A stretch of 64,000 nucleotides of DNA from Corinectria fuckeliana (lineage: Eukaryota > Ascomycota > Sordariomycetes > Hypocreales > Nectriaceae): NCBI GenBank assembly GCA_019137255.1, contig WPDH01000160.1, positions 62,001 through 126,000 of the forward strand, given 5' to 3'. The position numbers were made by a program, and so were the translations under genes. Below, piece after piece: positions 33,861 through 42,773 of this stretch. Below the pieces are notes generated by a model. That model did not search any database. It was given only the letters and a program-made list of their open reading frames with translations, and was not told the origin of the DNA. Positions within the stretch are counted from its first letter, which is position 1, and every line of letters starts with the position of its first letter.

Positions 33861-34809
33861 CTACACAACATTGTCCGTGTATGGAGGTGGCGCAGACGAG
33901 TCCTCTGGACCCAAGAGATCATTCACAGCCAGCCTCCTATCCTCTTCCTCCATCCGCGCCGCCCACATGGCTGCTCCCGCCGTGGTAGTCAAGAGGAAGA
34001 AGAGCGACATGATGGGAATCAACTCCAGGATCATGGCAACGGTACCAAACCAGATATACTCCCATGCGCGGTCCCTCAATTCCTTCTTCTTCTCATCCTT
34101 TGACAGCCCCTTGATCTCAAACCACCGATAATGCGACAGCTTGCCGAGTCTCGCTCCCGTGATGATGATGAATGCGAGGGTGCCGACGTACGGAATCAGG
34201 TTCAGAGGCAGGAACACAATCAGCTCGACGATTTGAATGATGCTCCACGGTGTGTACACGGCAGAGCTGGTGGGTTTTCCGAGCATCTTGACGGAGTTGG
34301 GGGCATCTCGGAACAAGATTCGGTGTGGAGAGATGAGGTCAGTCAGCGAGTAGTTGATGAGAGTTGCCTAAGTGAGGGTTAGAAGGCTGATGCAATTGCG
34401 CATGTTCTTCAGAAGGGAGACTCACATCAAATACATCCACACGACACTCGTCCACGAAGAAACCCTCGAAAAGAGCCTGAATGATTACCAGCCCCTCTCC
34501 CAGCACCAGCACCACGGCGTTGAACCAGGCACCCCATCCATGAAAGATGGCCAGGAATGCGTACTGCGGCAAAAAGGCAAAGGTGAAGAGGACGAAATAA
34601 ACCAAGAATGACATGAGCGACAAAGGCAGCATGCGCCCCGCGAACAACGGCCAAAACTCGCGGTGCCGTGAGAAATACCAGATGCCGCGGATCGGATACG
34701 ACGCGGCAATGCTGGCTCGCTTGAGGTAGAGGATTGGTCGATGAACAGGGCGCAACAGAGCCTCAATCCGCGTGGGATACTGTAGATCAGAGGAGCCGTT
34801 TGAAGGCAT
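33861..34809 (-). CDS. EI24-domain membrane protein (yeast RRT8/LDS-like)
   Basis: Exons inferred: 34809-34426 and 34367-33861 with a 58-bp phase-0 intron, 296 aa. The start at 34809 (MPSNGSSD) is preferred over an upstream in-frame ATG at 34863 because the family's basic pre-helix segment follows soon after. Several hydrophobic helices are visible: residues ~70-100 (LPLSLMSFLVYFVLFTFAFL), ~105-125, ~170-195 (IVELIVFLPLNLIPYVGTLA) and ~230-255. The segment SPHRILFRDAPNSV and the GARLG loop are typical of fungal EI24/RRT8-like proteins, which in yeast localise to lipid droplets and spore wall assembly. The C-terminal tail has a PPPYTD (PY-type) motif, which could bind WW-domain ubiquitin ligases. 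Role in this organism unknown. Confidence 0.78.
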
Positions 34810-35374
34810 GGTCGATTTATCGCTCGCGGCTGCAAAGAAAGTAGATGCTAAAGGTATCACCAATTGAGGTGCGTGGTGTTGATCTGCCTAAGCCAGCGCT
34901 CGTTACGTCACCGATCGGAAAAAAGGGCCCGGTTATTCCGGATACAGATGGAGTGCCTAACCAGAATAAACCAGCCATACGAAGATAGGTCAAATGTACA
35001 GGGTAGGAGGCCCGCCATTTGAGATATTCGGACGGCATTGCCGTGGTCATTTCTACGTACTAATAGTTTCTCCTTTTTCGGTGAAGCTTGCAGTGATGAG
35101 GTTTGCATAAGCTACGTCTAGTTTTCTTTCTGGGACTAGGCGGGGTTGAGTACAAGCAAGCCACGCCCTTGCAGTGTCAATGGAAAGATTTGTCTGTTCC
35201 TCCACCCGTGCAGCCACCACGGAGCAACGAGGTTACAAACAAACCTGAGATGCATCAAGGCCGTTTTAAAAGCGCTTAATCTCATCAAAGCAATTCACCT
35301 CCACGTGGAGTACTAGCGGTGTAAGCAAGATAACTGAATACTCACAGTCTCACGGTGCCTGACCCCGCGCAGCT
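34810..35374. promoter_or_regulatory. Divergent promoter region between EI24-like (-) and GFA-domain (+) genes
   Basis: No gene supported. A perfect 12-bp palindrome CTCCACGTGGAG, containing the E-box CACGTG, lies at 35299-35310, 65 bp before the GFA-domain start. Confidence 0.5.
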
Positions 35375-35830
35375 ATGAATCCAAAGATCAAGTGCCAGTG
35401 CGGCACAATCGTCCTTTACGCCCCCCAGCCAGAACCGCTAAGCGTCTACTGCTGCCACTGTCTCGAATGCCAGAAGCAGTCATCTTCGGCCTTTGGCACT
35501 TCCGCTATTTTCCCCGCCGAGGGAATGTGGCCGCTCCCGGAAGACGTGCGGTCTAAACTCGGGCTCTGGGTCCGCCAGACGGACACGGGCAACACGCTTG
35601 AGTGCTACTTTTGCAAAGAATGCGGCGTGAGGATCTTGCATCGCAGCATCTTGCCGGATGGGACGGCGAAACCCACGTTGAGCATCAAGGGAGGCTGCGT
35701 AGAGGGACTGAGCTGGGAGGGTGCCAGGCATATCTACACGCGATCAGCCAGGGTTCCTGTTCCGGAGGGAGGTGATGCAGCGTCGCCTAGCTTTGCGATT
35801 GGATCGGAGACTGATGGTGTGAAGAAGTAG
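35375..35830 (+). CDS. GFA / Mss4-like zinc-binding protein (CENP-V/GFA domain)
   Basis: Small single-exon protein of 151 aa. Zinc-ligand pattern of the glutathione-dependent formaldehyde-activating enzyme fold is complete: CQCG near residue 8, CCHCLECQKQ near 30, and CKECG near 75. The block SSSAFGTSAIFP is the usual family motif after the second pair. Family members in fungi are mostly of unknown substrate; the formaldehyde label comes from a bacterial relative and should not be assumed. The C-terminal 25 residues are polar and poorly conserved in this family. The gene is transcribed away from the EI24-like gene. Confidence 0.85.
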   Translation: MNPKIKCQCGTIVLYAPQPEPLSVYCCHCLECQKQSSSAFGTSAIFPAEGMWPLPEDVRSKLGLWVRQTDTGNTLECYFCKECGVRILHRSILPDGTAKPTLSIKGGCVEGLSWEGARHIYTRSARVPVPEGGDAASPSFAIGSETDGVKK

Positions 35831-36256
35831 AGAAGAATTATTCATGCTTGAATGAGTTGCGGTGCACCCCAAACCGGCCTAGGCGGGGCCATCGGGAATC
35901 CGGACCCTGTCGGGGCTATTGCTACCCATAAAGCCGATGCCGTAGGCCCATCTCCGACCGGAGCCACATCGCCGCCCGAGACCTACGTCCGAGACGAGTC
36001 GTTCTTGCGCCTCAACGCTTATCGTTGGAAGGGGATTGTCGCAATGAGGATGCAATGGCGAGTGTATCGTCGGTGCCTGGTCAATACGAGGGAGCGTGAT
36101 GATGGTGGATTCTCGGGGTTCTCGCACATCCGAGACATTGCGTTTGCAGTTCGTTTACTTATAGACACCATAGTAGCAACAGTTCTCCTCGATCAAAACT
36201 CCATATCATCTGACATCAGTCTTCATCTCCTGTCTTGCTTATCTAAAACCGCCACA
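35831..36256. other. Intergenic: promoter of the dehydrogenase gene
   Basis: An open frame starting at 35852 runs through into the SDR start in the same frame, but the upstream part has no domain and I regard it as chance. The last 60 bp are a plausible leader. Confidence 0.4.
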
Positions 36257-37339
36257 ATGTCGGTCCGATCGCAGATGTTCCCGCCGTCGCCTACCTTTAC
36301 GGAGACTTCTCTGCCCTCGCTATCCTCATGAGTCTACATTATCACCGGTTCAACCTCTGGAGTTGGCTTTGAGCTCGCCAAAATCCTTTACTCAAAATCT
36401 GCTGTCGTCTACCTCGCTGCCCGAAACGCCTCCAGGATCACCTCGTCAATCGAAGCCATCAAAGCATTGCTCCCGGAGTCCACCGGCCGTCTGGAGCTCT
36501 TGCAGGTCGATCTGTCGGATTTGAAGAGCGTTGCACCTGCAGCAAGATTTTTCAAGGAGAGAGAGAACAGACTCGATGGCTTGGTTCTCAACGCAGGCGT
36601 GATGATGGCGCCCGAGGGCAGCAAGACCAAACAGGGCCATGAGCTCCAAATGGGAACCAACTGTCTTGGGGGGTATCTGTTGTCGCGACAGCTGGAGGAC
36701 GTACTCACAAAAACCGTTAGCCTTGCTGAGAAGGACAGTGTTCGAGTTGTCTGGCTGGCTAGCACTCTCCAGACGGGTACGCCGATGATCGGCACGCCCA
36801 AGGGAGGCATAACCTGGCACGAAGCAAAGGGCGAGCCAAAAGTGGTGAAGAACCAAATGGTGAACTACATGATGACCAAAGTCGGAAATGTTCTGCTAGC
36901 TCACGAGACGGCAGAAAGACTCAGGCGTCACGGCGTCTTGTCTGTGGTGAGTGGACGCTGGATTAACGACGGGAATACGAGCTAACACATGTACAGTCGG
37001 TGAACCCGGGGCTCATGAAGACAGAGCTGCAGCGCCATATGCCAAAACTAGCTTCGTTTATAATGGTAAGATGTTCCCACAGCGAAGAAGCATGGCGCTA
37101 ACAGACCAAAGGGTCTCCTGTTTAAAAGCGCCAAGTTTGGAGCGTATAGCGAATTGTTCGGGCTTTTGTCCCCGGATGTCACCTCGGAGAAGAACGGCGC
37201 CTTCATTATCCCTTGGGGTCGTTTCGGATGTCTCCCTGACGACATTCAAGCTGGACTGAAGAAGAAAGAACAGGGTGGTACGGGGACTTCTGCACGTTTT
37301 GTTGACTGGTGCGAACGAGAGACTAAAGAGTACGCATGA
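36257..37339 (+). pseudogene. Short-chain dehydrogenase/reductase with one in-frame stop near the N-terminus
   Basis: Exons: 36257-36946, 36997-37065, 37112-37339; both introns have good donors and acceptors and phase 0. The protein reads as a complete SDR (retinol-dehydrogenase/WW-oxidoreductase type): cofactor motif TGSTSGVG, LNAGVM, the catalytic pair YMMTK, and VNPGLMKTEL. One lesion is visible: the frame from ATG 36257 (MSVRSQMFPPSPTFTE...) meets TGA at 36329-36331, immediately before VYIITGSTSGVG. No GT-AG pair removes it and there is no ATG between it and the cofactor motif. A single C-to-T change of CGA would explain it. The gene is therefore a very young pseudogene, an allele with a nonsense change, a sequencing error, or a read-through case. 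The rest is intact, so decay has barely begun. Confidence 0.75.
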
Positions 37340-37417
37340 GGTGGAGTAGGCCACTGAAGATTTGCCAAAATTATACCCGGCACAGTATCATATTTTTTGT
37401 CTTATCATACTTCCGTT

Positions 37418-38317
37418 TTACCACCCCATCACTACTTGCGAGTGAGTCATGTCAAAGTCCACTACCAGAGGGCGATGATCCGATATGAAGATGTCATCAT
37501 CAAAGCGACTGTTTAGAACCGCAAACGAGTCCCATTCCAGGCCCTCAGGGTCCTTGACAAAGATATGGTCAATCTCCGTATCGTCCGAAGCGTCCACCGT
37601 GAATCCCGTGTAAGTATTGTTATTTCCAAAGTGATGTTCCGCCGGCACCACGTCTTTCGTATCGTGCAGCTCCGACGCTAAAGTAATATAGGCCGGATTG
37701 TCAGGCGTGACGTTCAAGTCACCACCCAGGAACACGGGAATAGTCTTCTTTTTGTAAGTGGACCAATCGCCGGTAAAGCCGACGAGGAGCTTGGCAGAGT
37801 TTTCTCGGGCGATCTGGCCGATGTGGTCGAAATGTGTGCACATATAGACGATGCGCGCGCCGGAGCTACAGTGACGGAAGCGAGCGACGGTGACAATGCG
37901 GGGGAGGGCAGCATCCCATCCAATAGAGCCGACTTCCTCAGGCGTCTCGCTGAGCCAATAAGTTGCATTGTCTTCGAGCTTCCAGACCGAAGGACGATAG
38001 AAGATTGGCGAGAACTCTCCACGCCGAGCACCATCGTCACGGCCAACGCCAACGTAGGTCCACTTGTTGAGACTGCCGTTGAGGTCTTGGACTTGAGGGT
38101 ACGTAGCCTCTTGAAAGCACATAAGCGACTCGGGACGCCCAGCAGTCTCATAATTTAGTTGAGTAGACATTAGTGGCTGTCGAACAGACCAAAGTTTCTC
38201 GCCAGTGCCGGGGACTGAAACTGCTGTGCGAACGTTGTAAGTCATCAGCCGCACGTTTATGGTGGACGATGCTGCCGCCACCGAAGTGGTACTGAAAAGT
38301 AGAGAAAGAAACCTCAT
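37418..38317 (-). CDS. Secreted endonuclease/exonuclease/phosphatase-fold hydrolase
   Basis: 299 aa, single exon, with a signal peptide (MRFLSLLFSTTSVAAA). All metal- and phosphate-handling motifs of the EEP fold are present: TYNVR (N28), CFQEA (E70), FSPIFYRP (101-109), THFDH (H162/H165), GGDLNVTPDNPAY (D200, N202), EIDHIFV (D250, H251) and SDHRPLVVDF (D280, H281). Secreted fungal members are variously labelled nuclease, phosphatase or sphingomyelinase-like; the substrate cannot be read here. It converges with the dehydrogenase gene, with only 78 bp between stop codons. Confidence 0.85.
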   Translation of the reverse strand: MRFLSLLFSTTSVAAASSTINVRLMTYNVRTAVSVPGTGEKLWSVRQPLMSTQLNYETAGRPESLMCFQEATYPQVQDLNGSLNKWTYVGVGRDDGARRGEFSPIFYRPSVWKLEDNATYWLSETPEEVGSIGWDAALPRIVTVARFRHCSSGARIVYMCTHFDHIGQIARENSAKLLVGFTGDWSTYKKKTIPVFLGGDLNVTPDNPAYITLASELHDTKDVVPAEHHFGNNNTYTGFTVDASDDTEIDHIFVKDPEGLEWDSFAVLNSRFDDDIFISDHRPLVVDFDMTHSQVVMGW

Positions 38318-40107
38318 TGTGAAGAGGATTACTGTATATCCCAGTCACATTCATTGATTTTAATCTTCGAGCATATTCTGGGCCCAGAGTTGCCATCTCT
38401 TATACATCTTTGGTTCAGTGGTCAATCATCACCGGACAATATCACTGCGGTTATCACCCACGTGTAATTAGGTTCTATCGACCGGAATGGGTGCGTCCCA
38501 CTAGCGTGAGGTAGGGGTCATGCTATGGAATAGTATCGCGATCGGCATCCACGTGGAGGAACTGAGTGGCATCAATCCAGCGAATCCATGTCAGAAGGAC
38601 AGTTTTGACTCAGCAGTGGACTGGGCGATGTATCGAAGAACCATATACGACCTCGAAATTCACGCAATATCACCTCGAGGTGACGTTGCAATCCAGTAAT
38701 GATGCTTGGTAGGTGGGCCGTGGGGGACTTTGGAGACGTCGGCGATCATCGTAGTGGTCGACTAGCAGGTTGATCCAGTGAGCTTTGTGAAGAAACTCAC
38801 ATGGTGAGCACAACAGGCTATACTGGGGAAAGCTTCCTATATTAGTGTGTAGTAAACTTGTACGTGCATCAAAGGTCCATGACTATTGGGCCTCGTACGG
38901 TCGTGACTATTTGTGGTAGTTCGGGCATAGTCAAATAGCTCGAGGGTCGACCTATTAAAGAGCTCGGATAACAGGTTGCGATAGGAGATTGATAATCGCT
39001 CATATTTGGCTCGGCTTATGCCAAGACTAGGTGACATAGTGCCTCAGTGTAAATCTCGTATAGCGATAAGAATTATAATCGCCTAGATAGTAACTATTAG
39101 TATAACTTTATGTATTATATAACTGTACTAAGCTAGGAAAAGAGGCGGAACAATAAGTCTTAAAAGGGATTACTAATATTACTAGATACTTATATTTAAG
39201 ACAGAAATATAAATAGTGCTTAATAGTAAGCTTAACTAGTAGTCTTACTACTAATAGTAACTATAAGTTAGTAAGGTTTTTATATTATAATTAGTTAAAA
39301 TAAAGGTAAGACTTTAATATTAGAGAAAATATAATACTAAGATAAATAACACTTTAAAATAAAGCTATAAGAGGTAATACTAAAAAGAAAAAAACAGAAA
39401 AAGGTAAGTTAAAAGTGTTAAGAAGTGGTATAGTATGTATTAAGATATAAAAATATTTACTATACTACAACTGTGAGCTAGTTAGACTTAAATAATAATA
39501 ATATAGCTGCTTAGTTTAACTGCAAGTAATAGTTGAGAGATGTGATGTTTAATACACTAATCTAATTAGCGACTTAGTTTCCAATTTTGATGTCCTGTAT
39601 TAAGTGGCTCACCACTGACTAGTCATCATAAAAAGCCTCCGACTCAAAACGATACCTTGCCCCGGGAATAAAACCCATGAGAATATTCATTTACATCTCC
39701 AAATTCCGATCGTCCCAGCCTTCAATCGGTAATTCAACACTCCGGCTACCTTCTAACGAGTCTCTTTTTGCTGGTGGATATTGTTTTCCCTCGTCTCCAT
39801 CGGCTAAAAACCCCCAAACGCGACGTAACCCCACACTGGTCGATGTTTCGAGGTCAACTCCTACGTCAGACTAGACTGGTTCTGGCGCGAGGAGAAGGCG
39901 TCGTGACAGTTTGAGCCAACGCGGGAGAGCGGGGCTAGGTGCAAGAGCGAGTCCGCGTGCTGTCTTCCGGGCTTGGAGCCGGTGGTGGCGATGGAGGATG
40001 ATATATAAGAAGACGGGAGTTGAAGGGGGAGAGAAGAGAAGAGAATGGTTGATGATAGGACTGGTCAGCAGTTAGTTCAAAGGCCAATACCGCAACCATG
40101 CTTGCCA
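38318..40107. other. Intergenic with an AT-rich patch
   Basis: Upstream of the EEP-fold gene and before a gene relic. A TCCACGTGGA palindrome lies at 38548-38557. From about 39050 to 39560 composition turns AT-rich with almost no CpG, resembling the large RIP-like block but shorter. No gene supported. Confidence 0.5.
39050..39560. repeat. Second, small AT-rich RIP-like patch
   Basis: About 500 bp of A/T/TpA-rich sequence with CpG nearly absent and GC-richer DNA on both sides. Consistent with a short RIP-mutated repeat fragment; no terminal repeats or coding remains could be identified. Confidence 0.5.
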
Positions 40108-40553
40108 CGGCGAGCAATCCGCGTCGCCGGCTCGTCTGGTGGCTTCTCAGACCGCCAGCGTGCCATCGGCGACCTGACCAAGGACTTGACGTGCCTCAAG
40201 TTCAGCCTCAACGGCTACTCGCCCGAGGACCCGCGCAACTAGGAGGTTTCCACTGTCGACTTGCATCCTCGTCCAGACCAGGAACAAGGCCCTTCAACCG
40301 CTGGTGCATGGAGAACTTGCTGCAGAGCTGTCCCGGCATCCGCGCAGTGCACTTCCTCGTAAGAGACCACCTGGATCGCGGATACATCTCGACGAGCGAG
40401 TACGACACCCTAGGGAAAGACATTTGCGACTACTTCGGGCGAAGCATGTCCATCTCCAAGCAAGTTCCTCCGAAGAGGGCGAATCTAGATATAATAGACA
40501 AGATGGTCGGAATGTTGAAAAGTCCCGCTCAATTTCTACTTTCAAATGTATAA
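40108..40553 (+). pseudogene. Relic of an AtuA-type (DUF1446) gene
   Basis: The frame at 40108-40180 encodes RRAIRVAGSSGGFSDRQRAI, a close match to the start of AtuA/DUF1446 proteins (acyclic terpene utilisation family). The expected following block with the GDWLSE-type motif is missing. About 120 bp later, in another frame, comes AVHFLVRDHLDRGYISTSEY then LGKDICDYF, which I think is the family's C-terminal region, though that match is from memory. In intact genes these parts are separated by more than 1 kb, so a large internal deletion plus a frameshift is inferred. Confidence 0.45.
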
Positions 40554-40569
40554 GCTGTGTGATTCTGCG

Positions 40570-42773
40570 TCACCACGCCACAGTTTCCTCCATCAACCTC
40601 ACCACCGCTCCATGTCGAGCCAGCGCCGCGACCGTATATCGTACCTCGTCGCACATAGCCAAGGGGCCGCAGAAAATAACCGTGGTTCCAGCGCCTCCAG
40701 CCTCTCCCAGCTCCTCCTCTAGGATCTGTCTCACGTTGAGACGCGATCCAACCGTGATGTGCGGCTGGATGTGGCCCCAGGCGCCCTTTGTGCCATCTTG
40801 CCCGACCAGCATGCTCTCCACAGCATCCACAAGACCGCGATTTCGAATGCCCCAGTACAGCCTAGTAGTTCCAACGGGGTGGTACAAGCTGAGGGAGCTG
40901 TTGAGAGCGGGAAGCATAGCGGTGATGCCAACGCCACCGGCGATGCAGATCGTGTTGGGATAGGCATTGGTAGGCGCAAACTTACTCTCGGTGCCCTGCA
41001 TGCTCGTCTTGCCCTCGTGGCCGTAGGCAGCCTCGATGAGTACGGGGATCCCGGCGTCGAGACCGGCCTTGGCGGCGAGGAGGTTGGTGATGCCCTTGTG
41101 CGGGCGGACGAAGACGGTGATGCCGTGCTGCTTCTCGTTGCGGGTGGCGATGGAACGAGTCTTGGTGACAACGCCGGCTTCCTTTTTCGCAGCGCCGTCG
41201 ACAGCCGCGGAAGATTCCTCGGTGTCTGAGTTGGAAGCCGATGCCAAAGAATCCAACGAGCTGTGGCCGGGATTGAAGCCCACGATGGAGAAGGGGTGGT
41301 TCTCCCACATGCGCCACGACAAGGTAGGGAAGTAGGCGTAGCAGTATCCGCTGGCTTCGACGCCGGGGATGTCGATTCGGATGTACTCGTCGTCGACCTT
41401 GGTGACGTACGCCCTCTTGATGCCGTGCTTGCTCACTCGAGCCACGCGCAAGAGTCTGTCGAAGCCCCAGACGGCCATGGCAATGAACAACCACACGTCA
41501 TAGCCGCCCGAGCCCTCGTAGAGGTAGGCGATGTGGTTCCACGCACCAACAATAGCTACAATAGCCAGGGCGATGTGGCCGAGAAGGAAGATCTCGTACC
41601 AGTGCTTTCGAATTGGCATCATCGACAAGGGGATGAGTAGGCTCAGGGCCAGAGTGCCGACGATTCCCCAGTACCAGTAAGGCATCGCAGCCGACTCGTA
41701 GTAGTAGTTAAAGAAAATCTCCAACTGCAGCCACATGGCGGAGTGAATGCAGGCCTGCATGGTGCAGGTGAAGGCAATCCAGCGATGAAGCAGCAGGAAG
41801 GTCGAGGGAGACCAGTTGGTCAGCCACAGTAGCATGTTGTTTCGTCCTCCGTACAGAATGGTAAGAGGGATATTGGCAAACGAAAGCATGCCCAGACGGT
41901 TGGCAATGTGCCGGGTGAGCTCGTAGCTGCGGTCGGGGTACCAGGAGTTGGGACTGAAACGGGGATATCCCACAAAGGCAGCCACGCAGTTGATGACGAT
42001 GATGTAGACGATGAAGATGGCCTGGCCGCGGGTGGGTATCATGGCCAGGCCGAGAACGGGCATGTTGTGACGCTTGCCGTAGACGGGGGGGTCGATGAAG
42101 TAGGCGTAGAACTTGCTCCGAAGCGCAGGGGGCCAGGGAAGCAGGCGGAAGAGGGAGAGGCCAACGGGGGCCACGACACCGCCAAGGAAGACGAGGAGCC
42201 TATATGAGAATCAGCAAGTTAGTTCTTGGCAGGGGAGTTGAGTATCGCTAACGAGAAGGTGGCTTCGTTAATGGCAATGATTTTGAACCCCCTGACGGCG
42301 TTGCTGTAGCCAAGGTACTCGAGATCTGTAAGAGCGATAGTACGGTTCAAAACCGTCTCTTCGGCGCCCATGGGCTTGGGCTTCTTCGAGTCGACGTGCT
42401 CCAGAGCCTGAAAGTAGTTGTACCGGAGAACCACTCCGGGGTCGGTGACACCATAGAAGAGGGCCTCCTCCCAGTACTTTTCGATTTCCCACGCTTTGGT
42501 GTCTGCTTCGCAGCGTTTGTGAATGCACCAGGCAATCGTGGTGAGATAGGAGGTAGAATTGCCGAGGCAAGCAGCTGAGGGATAGGCCGCCGCCCTCTCC
42601 TCAGCCGTCATGCCGGCGTATTCGGGGCAATCCGCCGTCTGAGGGGTTGCATAACCACATGCGTAAAGACACGGGTGTTCATAATCAGATGCTCCATAGC
42701 CGAAGAGAGGATCGCTGTGGGCGACGCTCACCAGGAGGGCCGCCGCCGCAGCGAGAGAGGGGGAGAGTCGCAT
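40570..42773 (-). CDS. Ferric reductase (FRE family, NOX/FRE superfamily)
   Basis: Plasma-membrane flavocytochrome that moves electrons from NAD(P)H via FAD and two hemes to extracellular ferric iron. Exons: 42773-42253 and 42199-40570 with a 53-bp intron (donor GTTAGC, acceptor ATATAG), 716 aa. Signal peptide MRLSPSLAAAAALLVSVAHS, then a ~150-residue Cys-containing extracellular domain, then about seven helices. The heme histidines are seen in LLHRWIAFTCTMQACIHSAMW-type helix (H ~310 and ~324) and in GHIALAIVAIVGAWNH (~377 and ~391). FAD motif HPFSIVGF near 474, nucleotide motif GGVGITAMLP near 594, and FCGPLAM near 682. A Ser/Ala-rich insert separates FAD and NAD parts. An upstream in-frame ATG at 42833 would bury the signal peptide, so 42773 is preferred. 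Confidence 0.87.

Noticed and set aside
35852..36328. Open frame running into the dehydrogenase start
   Set aside because: Same frame by chance; no domain in the upstream part and the ATG at 36257 begins the family-like N-terminus.
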